A program made the position numbers and the translations under genes. Shown here piece after piece: positions 16,345-24,931 of a stretch of DNA of 64,000 bases. The stretch comes from CAWCDJ01 sp963836015 (GTDB lineage Bacteria > Acidobacteriota > Terriglobia > Bryobacterales > Bryobacteraceae), in the NCBI GenBank assembly GCA_963836015.1, contig CAWIIF010000015.1, positions 310,001 to 374,000 on the forward strand, written 5' to 3'. Within the stretch, counting starts at the first letter, position 1, and each line of letters starts with the position of its first letter. The notes beneath the pieces were generated by a model. That model searched no databases and had not been told where the DNA came from. It saw nothing but the letters and a program-made list of their open reading frames with translations.

Positions 16345-18732
16345 TTACTCGTGCCGCAGCGCGATGACCGGGTCCACGCGGGAGGCGCGCCAGGCCGGGA
16401 TGCAGGCGGCGACCGCAGCTACCGCCAGAAGCGTACACGAGACGGCGGTGAAGACGGCCGGATCGGTGGCGCTTACTCCGTACAGCAGGCTGCGCAGGAC
16501 CCGCGAAAGCGCCAGCGAGCCGGCCAGGCCGATTCCGATGCCTGCCAGCGCCACTGCCACGGCTTCTCCCACGATCAGGCGAAGCACGCCGTAGCGCGCG
16601 GCTCCCAGGGCGATCCGCACGCCGATCTCGTGGGTGCGCTGCGCCACCGTAAAGGACAGCACGCCGTAGATCCCGATGGCGGCCAAAAGGAGCGCGAGCG
16701 ACGCGAATACCGTGATGACGCCGGTGGTGAGACGCTTGGGCGCCAGACGGTCGGAGGCTGTCTCGAGCAACTCGCGCACAGGCGGCGGCGAAGAAGTCCC
16801 GCCGGCGGCGGCGACGGCCCGCGCGACCGGAGGCGCCAGCCGCATGGGGTTGCGGGCGGCCCCGGGATCGACTCGGACGGCGATCGTGGCCGCCGGCGGC
16901 GGCGCCTGGCGCCAGGGGAAGAAGACTTCGACCAGGCCTTCCTTAGTGGCATCCTGATGGCGTACGTCGGCCACCACGCCCACGATCTCGAAATAGTCGC
17001 GACCGGGTGCGCCGAGGTGCTTGCCGAGAGGATCCTGGCCGGGCCAGTAGCGTTTGGCCATGGATTCGTTGATGATGACGACCCGGGGCGCGCCGGGGGC
17101 GTCCTGGCGATTAAAGACACGCCCGCGCCGCAGCGGGATCTCGAGGGTCCGGAAATAGTCTTCGCCTACGGCGCGCTGCCACAGGACCGGCCAATCCTGC
17201 GGGCGCGCATATTGATGGCCCTCGAGCGGCAGGCTCATGGCGCGGAAATCGCCGTCGAGGGGCAGGCAACTGGCGAGCGTGGCGGACGCTACGCCCGGGA
17301 TGGCCCGGACCCGGTCGAGCCCTTGCTGGTAGAAGGCCACGGCATCCTGGCCGCGGGGCGCCGCTATGGGGAGGGTAATGAGGCCCTCCACGCGGAAGCC
17401 CGGAGCGGTGTCGCGCAGATAGAAGAAGCTGCGGATGAGCAGGGTGGCGCCGATCATCAGCACCAGGGCCAGGGCCGTCTCGCTCACCACCAGCACGTTC
17501 CACAGGCGTTTGCGCGCGCGGCTGCGGCCGGTCCGGGAGGACTCCTGCAGCGTCTCCTGCACGTGCGAGGGAACGCCGGATAGCGCCGGCGCGATGCCGA
17601 ACGCCAGCCCCGTTGCCAGTGACACGAGGAGGGTGAAGGCGAGCACCATGGGGTCGATGCGCGTATCGAGCAGCAGGTTGGGCAGGCGCGCGTTTTCGAG
17701 CAGCGGGACCAGGCGCATGCACCACGCCGCCAGCAGCAGCCCGGCTCCCCCTCCCAGCAGGCCGAGCACCGCGCTCTCGGTGAGGAACTGGCGCAGGAGG
17801 CGCGAGCGGGGCGCGCCGAGGGCGGCGCGCATGGCGATCTCGCGGCGCCGGACGCTCGACCGCGCCAGCAGCAGGCTGGCGATGTTCGCGCAGGCGATCA
17901 GCAGCACCAGGGCTACCGCGCCGAACAGCACAAACAGGCTGAGGCGGACATCCTGCGCCATCGAATCGCGCAGGCTCAGCACGCGCGCTTTCCAGCCGAA
18001 ATTGCGGACATCCAGGCTTTTGGCGACGGCGTCCATGTCGGACTGCGCCTGTGCCAGGGTCACTCCGGGCTTCAACCGGGCATAGGCGGTGACGGCGAGG
18101 TAGTGCTTGCGATCGGCGGGGTCCTGCGCTATGGGCGCGTAGACGTCGGCGGGCTTCCCGTCGATGTGGAAGCCGCGCGGCGCAACGCCCACGATGGTGT
18201 ACACTTCGCCGTCGAGTTTCAGGCTGCCGCCCGCTGCCGCGGGTCCCGCGGCAAAGGCGCGCCGCCACAAGGCATCGCTGATGACGGCGACGCGCGGAGC
18301 GCCCGGCAAATCCTCCTGCGCGGTGAAGGCGCGTCCCGGCGACGGCTGTACGCCCATTAACGGGAAGAAACTGGCGGTGACCCGCCAGAAAATGACCTTT
18401 TCAAGCGAGCGGCCAAGCTCCAGCTCGGCCGTGCCTGCCGAGGAGGCAGCCATCTGATCGAAGGAGGCCGCCTGCTTGCGCCAGTTCCCGAAGGCGCTGT
18501 AGGCGGGATTGATCGGCGGAATGTTGAACTTGGGATTGTAGGACTGGATCGCGACCACGCGGCCGGCGTCCTTCACCGGCAGCGGGCGCAGCAAGACGGC
18601 ATATACCACGCTGAAAATGGCGGAGTTAGCTCCTATGCCGAGGGCCAGCGCCAGGATGGCGATGCCGCTGACGGCCGGGGTCCGGAGCAGCATCCGGAAG
18701 CCGTACCGAAGGTCGCGAAGTAGGGTGTCCAT
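16345..18732 (-). CDS. MacB-like ABC permease without ATPase partner (acidobacterial orphan permease)
   Basis: The 795-residue inner-membrane protein has a first helix with the ALGIGANSAIFSVV signature, a periplasmic MacB core domain (about 50-270) and an FtsX block of three helices (about 285-400: LLIACANIASLLLARSSVRRREIAMRAALGA). A second core/FtsX repeat covers about 430-795 (ASLALLLAAIGIYGVLSFTVAQRTHEIGVRIALGA). The doubled layout is the acidobacterial orphan permease type. No ATP-binding gene is adjacent, so either it shares an ATPase in trans or it acts in another way. It lacks the N-terminal prefix domain seen in the second copy at 28.4 kb. Role probably efflux or lipid/lipoprotein-related signalling; unproven. 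Confidence 0.9.
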   Translation of the reverse strand: MDTLLRDLRYGFRMLLRTPAVSGIAILALALGIGANSAIFSVVYAVLLRPLPVKDAGRVVAIQSYNPKFNIPPINPAYSAFGNWRKQAASFDQMAASSAGTAELELGRSLEKVIFWRVTASFFPLMGVQPSPGRAFTAQEDLPGAPRVAVISDALWRRAFAAGPAAAGGSLKLDGEVYTIVGVAPRGFHIDGKPADVYAPIAQDPADRKHYLAVTAYARLKPGVTLAQAQSDMDAVAKSLDVRNFGWKARVLSLRDSMAQDVRLSLFVLFGAVALVLLIACANIASLLLARSSVRRREIAMRAALGAPRSRLLRQFLTESAVLGLLGGGAGLLLAAWCMRLVPLLENARLPNLLLDTRIDPMVLAFTLLVSLATGLAFGIAPALSGVPSHVQETLQESSRTGRSRARKRLWNVLVVSETALALVLMIGATLLIRSFFYLRDTAPGFRVEGLITLPIAAPRGQDAVAFYQQGLDRVRAIPGVASATLASCLPLDGDFRAMSLPLEGHQYARPQDWPVLWQRAVGEDYFRTLEIPLRRGRVFNRQDAPGAPRVVIINESMAKRYWPGQDPLGKHLGAPGRDYFEIVGVVADVRHQDATKEGLVEVFFPWRQAPPPAATIAVRVDPGAARNPMRLAPPVARAVAAAGGTSSPPPVRELLETASDRLAPKRLTTGVITVFASLALLLAAIGIYGVLSFTVAQRTHEIGVRIALGAARYGVLRLIVGEAVAVALAGIGIGLAGSLALSRVLRSLLYGVSATDPAVFTAVSCTLLAVAAVAACIPAWRASRVDPVIALRHE

Positions 18733-18750
18733 GGCTTCGGAGTATTAGAA

Positions 18751-18777
18751 ACCGGAGCGGATTAGGTAGTTTCCGGT
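18751..18777 (-). terminator. Weak hairpin between FUSC and permease genes
   Basis: On the minus strand ACCGGA pairs with TCCGGT six bases long across a 15-base loop, followed by TTTCTAAT. It lies 5 bp past the FUSC stop and 19 bp before the permease start. The short stem makes a real terminator doubtful. Confidence 0.25.
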
Positions 18778-18781
18778 CCGT

Positions 18782-20905
18782 TTACGGATTATTTACCGCC
18801 GTCCACGCCAGGACCTCCCCGGCAAGGGTGTTCAGGCTGTTGGTAACGCGGTCGGTTTCGACGTTGACCAGGGCGTAGCGTTCTACCCCCGGGTCCCCGG
18901 ATGAGACCAGGGCGTTATGATCTTCGCGGAGGTCCGGGAGTTCTACCGGCCGGACGGCGGCGCCGCGCAGGGCCGCGGCCAGACGGTCCAGGGTCAGGTC
19001 TACGTCCGCCGCAAACGGCCGGAAGGCAACGCGTGCAGGCACCGGGCGGCTGCGGATGAGGCCCGCTTCGAGCGACATAAAAGCGTGGACCAGCCGGTGG
19101 GAATTGGCCAGGATGGAGTCGAGCGCCGCGAAGCGGGCGGCCGTCACTCCTGGCTCGGAGCGCAGCCGCGTGAGGGAGGCTTCCAGGTTGGAGCGCGCCC
19201 GCCGGGCATCCAGCCGCGCGTGGTCGAGCGCCAGGGTGTACGAGTGTTCGGGGTCGACGTACGAATCGCGAATCGCCGCGAAATAAGCGCGGTACGCGTC
19301 CAGCAACCGGGCGAGGCTTTCGGCAATCCGGGTGCGTTCCCAGGTGGGCCACAACCCATAGGCGGCCAGGGCGATCAAGCCCCCGAGCAGAGTATTGAGG
19401 CCGCGCGCGGCGATGACCACCGGGGGCGAAACGCCGATGACGGCGAACAGCAGGACCACCAGGGCCGTGAGGGCCGTGACGAACACGCCGTAGTTAGCCG
19501 GTCCGAACCAGCGGAGCAAGACCGCGAAAACGGCGATCAAGGCCACCTGCGCGGCCGGCGCGGGGTCGAGAAAACGAAACAGCCCGGTAGCGACCGCCAG
19601 GCCCGCCAGGGTGCCGGCGAGGCGGAGAAGCCCGCGGCTGAACGTGGAAGTGAAATCCGGCTTGAGCACGATCGCGATGGTCATGGGGACCCAATAGGCG
19701 CGGCCGGGACGCAGCATATGGCCGGCCATTTCGCCGATGGCGACGCAGACGGAGAGCCGGACGGCGTGCCGGAACGCCGCCGACTGGCGGTGGAGATTGG
19801 CTCGCAGGACGTCCCGAGCTCCCTCCAGGCGGAGCCTCCAGGAGGCTTCGGCTTCGCGCTTTTCGAAGAGCGCGCGACCCTGGGGAGTGACATGGGCGGC
19901 CAGTTCGGCGGCGGAACGGAGCTGGCCGACCAGGGCATCGAGCTGAGCCCGCGCATCCCGCACCATGGCGGCCCGGCCGGAACCTCGCAGGCTGGCCGAC
20001 AGGCCGTGCAGCTCCGCGATGCATTCCGGATGCGGATCGGCGGGCTCGCCTTCCGGCAGGGTCGCGGCGATGGAGGAGAGCACGCGCGACGCAAGAGTCA
20101 TCGAGCGATCGAGGATCTCCGCCTCGGTGGCGGCGCCCTCGCGCGCCAGCCGGACACGGAGACGGAACAGCGTGAGCAGCGCAAGGCGGATGCGCTCGGC
20201 CTGGCTGAGCAGGGCGAGGTAGCGCTCGGCTTCGAGCGACCGGTCGCCGCCCAGGGAGGAGAGCGCGGACTGCGCGTCGGTGCTCTGCGCGCTGGCGGGC
20301 GGCGCCTCGGCCGCGGGCGCTCCGGAGGCCGCGGCGCGCGCCACTCCGGAATACAACTCGGCGAGGGCGCGGCGCTCGGGGGCGTAGCGGTGGACGGGCC
20401 AGAAAGCCAGCGCGAAGACGGTCTGCAGCAGCCCGCCCGCCAGGGCGAGGCCGGCGGCAATCACGGCCCGCTCCGGCGTCATGGCCTGCGACGAAAAGAC
20501 CACCAGGGTCACCAGGGTGACGGCGCCGATATCGGTGACGGTCTGGTTGATCGCGGCCATCATGCCGGCGAGCCAGGCGCAGCCCGCCGCCAGCAGGACC
20601 ACCAGCGCCGGCAATCTGCCCGAAAGGCCGCCGGCCAGTACCGCCAGCGCGCAGCACAGGCTGGCCGCGAGCATGCGGCGGCCGCGGTGCAGGTACGGAT
20701 CGGACCCGTCGGAGAACGAGACATTGAGCGCGCCGGTGGTCATCACCAGGCCGCCCCCGGGGTCGCCGATCGCGACGCCGACGGCCAGCGGAAGCGCGAT
20801 GCCCAGGGCGTTTCGCACGGCGATCTGCGGCAGCAGTTCGGCCCGGTCGAAGCGGGTGACGGCCTGCCAGAGGGCGCTGCGTGCGGTTACAGGCGCGGAC
20901 GACAT
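18782..20905 (-). CDS. FUSC-family inner-membrane exporter (YccS/AaeB-like)
   Basis: The 707-residue protein shows the FUSC arrangement of two membrane bundles separated by a soluble helical region. The N-terminal helices (about 25-165: ALGIALPLAVGVAIGDPGGG, LVTLVVFSSQA) are followed by a charged middle region (about 175-365). A second bundle starts near 380 (AYWVPMTIAIVLKPDFTST, the FUSC hallmark) and runs to about 520, and a helical C-terminal tail follows. Family members export aromatic carboxylates or act in stress tolerance. No membrane-fusion or outer-membrane partner gene is adjacent, unlike aaeA/aaeB. Function is assigned at family level. Confidence 0.85.
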   Translation of the reverse strand: MSSAPVTARSALWQAVTRFDRAELLPQIAVRNALGIALPLAVGVAIGDPGGGLVMTTGALNVSFSDGSDPYLHRGRRMLAASLCCALAVLAGGLSGRLPALVVLLAAGCAWLAGMMAAINQTVTDIGAVTLVTLVVFSSQAMTPERAVIAAGLALAGGLLQTVFALAFWPVHRYAPERRALAELYSGVARAAASGAPAAEAPPASAQSTDAQSALSSLGGDRSLEAERYLALLSQAERIRLALLTLFRLRVRLAREGAATEAEILDRSMTLASRVLSSIAATLPEGEPADPHPECIAELHGLSASLRGSGRAAMVRDARAQLDALVGQLRSAAELAAHVTPQGRALFEKREAEASWRLRLEGARDVLRANLHRQSAAFRHAVRLSVCVAIGEMAGHMLRPGRAYWVPMTIAIVLKPDFTSTFSRGLLRLAGTLAGLAVATGLFRFLDPAPAAQVALIAVFAVLLRWFGPANYGVFVTALTALVVLLFAVIGVSPPVVIAARGLNTLLGGLIALAAYGLWPTWERTRIAESLARLLDAYRAYFAAIRDSYVDPEHSYTLALDHARLDARRARSNLEASLTRLRSEPGVTAARFAALDSILANSHRLVHAFMSLEAGLIRSRPVPARVAFRPFAADVDLTLDRLAAALRGAAVRPVELPDLREDHNALVSSGDPGVERYALVNVETDRVTNSLNTLAGEVLAWTAVNNP

Positions 20906-20950
20906 GTCCTTACAGGATAGTCGTTCGGATCCGGGGTATTGAGAACGTCC

Positions 20951-21622
20951 CTACCAGATACCCGGCATCAGCCTGTATCGCACCCTACGGGCGTAATCGG
21001 CATAACCGTCAAGCTCGTTGTGCAGGGTCAGGTCTTCCATGACCGTCCGTACTACGATTACCGACGCAGTAGCCGCAGCCGGTGCGAGCGCCCAATAAGA
21101 ACCGAGGATTAACGGTGTCACGAGAGTAAATACGGACATGCCGGCATAGCCAGGGTGCCGAATGAATCGATAAGGCCCGCCATCAACGACCGTGTGTCCG
21201 CGATCCTTCTGAATGCGAACCACGGAAGAAAAGAACCGGTTGGATCGCATGGCCCATGCGCTCAGAGCAGCAGCAAGGACGGCCGCTGCCACGCCTGCGG
21301 GGAGCGCTAACGAAGACATGCCGTTCGACCGATGAAACCGGTCGTCCAGTCCGGCAGTAATCCACACAGCCATTGGCCCGAGCAGAACCGTGATGCTGAC
21401 CAGCACCTTATCCCAGCTCTTACCGGCTTTGACATTTCTCCGCTCGGCAGCCAACTCCGGATTGCGTCCGACGGAGAATGCCAGACCGGTGATCAGGGAG
21501 AGTCCCAGAAGAACCCACGCATTCGACCAATCCAGACGGCCGGCCGACCCGAAAAGACATGCTGCCGTTATCGTGAGGATGAAGCCAACCGGAACCAGGG
21601 CCTTTACGTACGAAAGACGCAT
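20951..21622 (-). CDS. Isoprenylcysteine carboxyl methyltransferase-family membrane protein
   Basis: The 223-residue protein has about five hydrophobic helices. The conserved SAM-binding tail of the ICMT/PEMT family is present: GPYRFIRHPGYAGM at about 150-163, then LHNELDGYADYARRVRYRLMPGIW at the C-terminus. Bacterial members methylate small lipids or unknown substrates; protein prenylation is not expected here. The ATG follows GGAGAAAGG. It sits alone between the FUSC and S10 peptidase genes on the same strand. Confidence 0.8.
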   Translation of the reverse strand: MRLSYVKALVPVGFILTITAACLFGSAGRLDWSNAWVLLGLSLITGLAFSVGRNPELAAERRNVKAGKSWDKVLVSITVLLGPMAVWITAGLDDRFHRSNGMSSLALPAGVAAAVLAAALSAWAMRSNRFFSSVVRIQKDRGHTVVDGGPYRFIRHPGYAGMSVFTLVTPLILGSYWALAPAAATASVIVVRTVMEDLTLHNELDGYADYARRVRYRLMPGIW

Positions 21623-21725
21623 TACCTTTCTCCGGTCAGTATTGTAGCAATTCAGACCTTAATATCTATATAGGACCAGGCGATACCAGGAGCGCCAATC
21701 CTCACTCGAGGACGCAGGGGGCCGC

Positions 21726-23273
21726 TCAGTGCTTTGCGAGCATCTCCTCCACGCTCTTGCGCAGGGCAATCCGGCTGTCCGGACGGCTGTAGAACATGTG
21801 CCCGCCCGGATACTCGTGCACGGCGACGCGCGTCGGGTCACCCATCACCGGCATCTGGTCCACGGTCAGCACCGAGCCCATGAACGGGCACGAGAGGTCG
21901 TTCCATCCGTGGGCAATCAAGACGCGCAGCTTCGGGTCGGCCGCCACCGCCTGACGCAGATCGCCCGAGGCGCCCGCGCGCAGGACGCGGCTGTCGCGGT
22001 CCCATTGCGAGCTCACCGCGTAACTGAGCGTGTTGTAGCGCGCCGTGGTCTTCCAGCCGACGACGCGCGTGACGAAATCCACCATCGCGGTGGTGGTCGG
22101 CGCGATGATGCTCGCGAGAAGAGGGTCGTTGGCGCGCTGCTCGGGGGCGTAAGGGAACGGGTCGAAGGAAGTTACATTCGAGTCGTACACGCTGCCGATC
22201 TTGCCCTGCTCGCGGAAGACTTCGCGCAGGTACGCGCCGATCTCCAGCCGGCCGCCGGCGCGCCGCACGAACTCGGCTTCGAGGCCGGTCATCTCGGTCA
22301 CGCGTTTGACAATCCGCGCCGTCGCCTCCGGATCGGAGCGGCCCTTCAGCAGGTCCGTGGCGTAGTCGCCGCGAGTGTAAGCGATCACCTGCGCCATGGC
22401 CTGCGGCGTCAGCTTGTGCTCGCGCTCCAGATGCGCTGCCGTAATCGACGGCAGCGTGAGCATCCACGGCATGGGAGAGACGTCGCCGTTTTCGTCCAGC
22501 GTCGGATTCAGGTACGGCGAGACCAGCACCACGCCGTTCATCGCCACGCCGAGCTGCGACTGCAGGTAATGCGTGATCCGCGGGCCGCGATACCCGCCGT
22601 AGCTTTCACCGGCCAGGTACTTTCGGGAGCTTAGCCGTCCATTCTTCACCAGCCAGTCGTAGATGATGCGCGAGAGGTATTGAATGTCGGGTTCGGTGCT
22701 GAAAAACTGCTTTTTCGTCTCGTCCGCCGAGACCAGCGACCGGCTGAAGCCCGTGCCGATCGGATCGATAAACACGAGGTCGGTGAAGTCCAGCCACGTC
22801 CCCGGATTGTCCTTCAGCGTCGCCGGATCGGAGGGGCTGTCTCCCTGCTCGCCAAACTCGATGTGCTTCGGCCCGATGGCGCCGAAATTGAGGAAGACCG
22901 AAGCCGCGCCCGGTCCCCCGTTGAGCGCAAAGGTCACGGGACGGTCCTTGCCCTCTACCGTGTAAGCGGTGAAGACCACCTCGCCGCTCTTCTTGCCATC
23001 CTTATCGAAGACCGGCAGCGTGCCTACCGTAACCGTGTAGTTCAGGGTCTTGCCGTCGAGCTGAATGCTCTGCGCGGTATGCGCATCCGCGGGCAGCGGG
23101 GGTTCTTTGTCGGCGGTCTTGTCTTTGTCTTTTGCCTCGGCGGCGGCCGGCGGAGTAGCGGGCTTGGCCTCCTGGGCCGCGGCGCGGAACCAGCCGGGGA
23201 AGACCATCAGCGCGGCCAGGAAGGCCGCTCCCGGGCACCATTTGGGAAGTGAGCGCAGCGCAAACAATCTCAT
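21726..23273 (-). CDS. Secreted serine carboxypeptidase-like protein (peptidase family S10)
   Basis: From the ATG at 23273 the protein has 515 residues. A signal peptide (about 1-33, ending RAAAQ) and an Ala/Lys/Asp-rich linker precede the alpha/beta hydrolase domain. Family S10 features are the oxyanion segment NGGPGAASVFLNF, the TGFSRS segment, the nucleophile in AGESYGGYRGP (Ser224), the acid region GWNDLSCPF and the terminal His in YPGGHMFYSR. These enzymes cleave C-terminal residues at acid pH, which suits acidic-soil bacteria. An ATG at 23300 would add nine arginine-rich residues and is less likely. Divergent from the radical SAM gene. Confidence 0.88.
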   Translation of the reverse strand: MRLFALRSLPKWCPGAAFLAALMVFPGWFRAAAQEAKPATPPAAAEAKDKDKTADKEPPLPADAHTAQSIQLDGKTLNYTVTVGTLPVFDKDGKKSGEVVFTAYTVEGKDRPVTFALNGGPGAASVFLNFGAIGPKHIEFGEQGDSPSDPATLKDNPGTWLDFTDLVFIDPIGTGFSRSLVSADETKKQFFSTEPDIQYLSRIIYDWLVKNGRLSSRKYLAGESYGGYRGPRITHYLQSQLGVAMNGVVLVSPYLNPTLDENGDVSPMPWMLTLPSITAAHLEREHKLTPQAMAQVIAYTRGDYATDLLKGRSDPEATARIVKRVTEMTGLEAEFVRRAGGRLEIGAYLREVFREQGKIGSVYDSNVTSFDPFPYAPEQRANDPLLASIIAPTTTAMVDFVTRVVGWKTTARYNTLSYAVSSQWDRDSRVLRAGASGDLRQAVAADPKLRVLIAHGWNDLSCPFMGSVLTVDQMPVMGDPTRVAVHEYPGGHMFYSRPDSRIALRKSVEEMLAKH

Positions 23274-23330
23274 GTGCCTACGATAGCGTAATCTGTCCAC
23301 TTTCCACCGCGGGCGGCGGTGGCTTTTCCC

Positions 23331-23360
23331 TTGACTCTATATCGCAAAGTACTCTACATT
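23331..23360 (+). promoter_or_regulatory. Candidate promoter for the radical SAM gene
   Basis: TTGACT (23331-23336) and TACATT (23355-23360) are separated by 18 bases. The start codon at 23370 is only 10 bases past the -10 box, giving a very short leader. The -10 match is modest, 4 of 6. Confidence 0.4.
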
Positions 23361-23369
23361 AGATAGCAG

Positions 23370-24815
23370 ATGTTCGTGAAGTTCATTCTCCCGGCATTGA
23401 CGGAAGCCTCCAGCCCGCTGTTCCGTCCGATCAAATACTCCCTGTTCCCGCCGCTCGGGCTGGCGGCGCTGGCGGGATGGCTGGCGCCCGACGACCGGGC
23501 GGTGCTGGCCGACGAGCACGTGGAGCGGCTGCATCTCGACGACTTCCCGGACGTAGTGGCAATCGAGGTGTACATTACGAGCGCGCGCCGCTCCTACGAG
23601 ATCGCGGACCACTACCGGCGGCGCGGCTCGTTTGTCGCGCTGGGGGGATTGCACGTCACCTCGCTGCCGGAAGAAGCCGCGCAGCACGCGGACGCGATTT
23701 TTACGGGGCCCGGGGAGGACACCTGGCCGCGTTTTCTCGACGACTACCACGCGGGGCATCCGGCCGCGCGCTACGATTCGCGGCGGCGTACCCTGGAGGG
23801 CGTTCCGCGCGTGCGGCGGGATCTGATCCGGCGCGAGCTCTACCTGGTGCCGAACTCGATCGTGGTCTCCCGCGGCTGCCCGCATGTCTGCGACTTCTGC
23901 TACAAGGAAGCGTTCTTCGAAGGCGGCCGTTCCTTCTACACGCAGCCGGTGGACGACGCGCTGGCGGAAATCGAGCGGCTGCCGGGACGTCATCTCTATT
24001 TTCTGGACGACCATCTGTTCGGCAACCGGCGATTTGCCGCCGCCTTATTCGATGGCATGAAGGGCATGGGCCGGGTGTGGCAGGCGGCGGGCACGGTGAA
24101 CTCGATTGTGGAATCCCGGGTGGAGCCGCGGCTGATCGAAAAGGCTGTCGCGTGCGGCTTGCGAAGCTTGTTCGTGGGCTTCGAAACGACGGATGCCGCC
24201 GGTCTCGCGGAGCAGCGAAAATTCCAAAACCTCAACCGCGACTACAGCGAGGCCATACGGCGGCTGCACGATCTCGGAGTGATGGTGAACGGCAGCTTTG
24301 TTTTCGGCATGGACCAGGACGGCCCGGACGTGTTCGAGCGCACGGTGGAGTGGGCGGTGCGGCAGGGCATCGAGACGGCCACCTTCCACATTCTGACGCC
24401 CTATCCGGGGACGGCTCTATACAGCCGGATGGCGGCGCAGAAGCGTCTCCTGCATCAGGACTGGGATCTTTACGACACCCGCCACGCCGTTTTCCGCCCG
24501 GCGAAGATGACGCCCGGGCAACTGGAGGCCGGCTACTGGCGCGCGTATCGCGAATTCTACCGCTGGCGGGCGATCGCGGCCGGCGCCATGGGCAAACCAT
24601 CGTGGCGAGGCCGCGCGCGGCACTTCGCCTATGCCGCGGGCTGGAAGAAGTTCGAGCCGCTCTGGGACCTGGTGCTTCGTGCCAGGCGTGTAGCCCACAT
24701 GCGGCCGGCGCTCGAAGCGGTGCTGGGGGCGGGGCGGCCTGCTCCTGACGCTCAACGCATCGACCGGGAAACGCACTCGGCCTCGGACATCGGCCTGAGG
24801 GTATTATCGCCATAG
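23370..24815 (+). CDS. Cobalamin-binding-domain radical SAM protein with an altered C-terminal tail
   Basis: The 481-residue protein is of the BchE/HpnJ-like class. An N-terminal B12-type Rossmann domain (about 1-140: PPLGLAALAGWLAPDD, ADEHVERL, GGLHVTSLPEEA) precedes the radical SAM barrel. The 4Fe-4S motif is Cys170-x3-Cys174-x2-Cys177 (RGCPHVCDFCYKE), followed by YFLDDHLFGN and SFVFGMDQDGPDVF. The DxHxxGxQ cobalamin motif is absent, as in many relatives, so B12 use is uncertain. The last 20 or so residues (AQRIDRETHSASDIGLRVLSP) are not native: they are read from the antisense strand of a dipeptidase gene remnant. Substrate unknown. Confidence 0.85.
   Translation: MFVKFILPALTEASSPLFRPIKYSLFPPLGLAALAGWLAPDDRAVLADEHVERLHLDDFPDVVAIEVYITSARRSYEIADHYRRRGSFVALGGLHVTSLPEEAAQHADAIFTGPGEDTWPRFLDDYHAGHPAARYDSRRRTLEGVPRVRRDLIRRELYLVPNSIVVSRGCPHVCDFCYKEAFFEGGRSFYTQPVDDALAEIERLPGRHLYFLDDHLFGNRRFAAALFDGMKGMGRVWQAAGTVNSIVESRVEPRLIEKAVACGLRSLFVGFETTDAAGLAEQRKFQNLNRDYSEAIRRLHDLGVMVNGSFVFGMDQDGPDVFERTVEWAVRQGIETATFHILTPYPGTALYSRMAAQKRLLHQDWDLYDTRHAVFRPAKMTPGQLEAGYWRAYREFYRWRAIAAGAMGKPSWRGRARHFAYAAGWKKFEPLWDLVLRARRVAHMRPALEAVLGAGRPAPDAQRIDRETHSASDIGLRVLSP
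24707..24737. repeat. Direct repeat copy 1 (end of radical SAM gene)
   Basis: These 31 bases recur at 26374-26404 with one mismatch. Here they encode ALEAVLGAGR near the end of the radical SAM protein. The two copies bracket the repeat-protein gene and mark a duplication or insertion boundary. Confidence 0.75.
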
Positions 24816-24840
24816 ATCTCGCGGACCCCGGCGGCGGTGT
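24752..24840 (-). pseudogene. C-terminal remnant of an M19 dipeptidase gene
   Basis: Read on the minus strand, this segment encodes REIYGDNTLRPMSE, then SRSMR and a TGA stop. It matches the last 28 or so codons of the intact dipeptidase at 31204-32424 (RKIYGENTLRLMSE, SRSMR, TGA) at roughly 85-90% nucleotide identity over about 90 bases. Nothing of the gene remains upstream of 24840. The final codons of the radical SAM gene on the plus strand run through this remnant, so the two genes once converged here. Confidence 0.75.
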
Positions 24841-24931
24841 GTTTCTGCAAATGCTGTACTAAACAGCACGACGCTTTTCGGCCTCCACTCAGTAATCCAC
24901 TTTGTCACCACGAACGGGGCTAGACTGGGCC

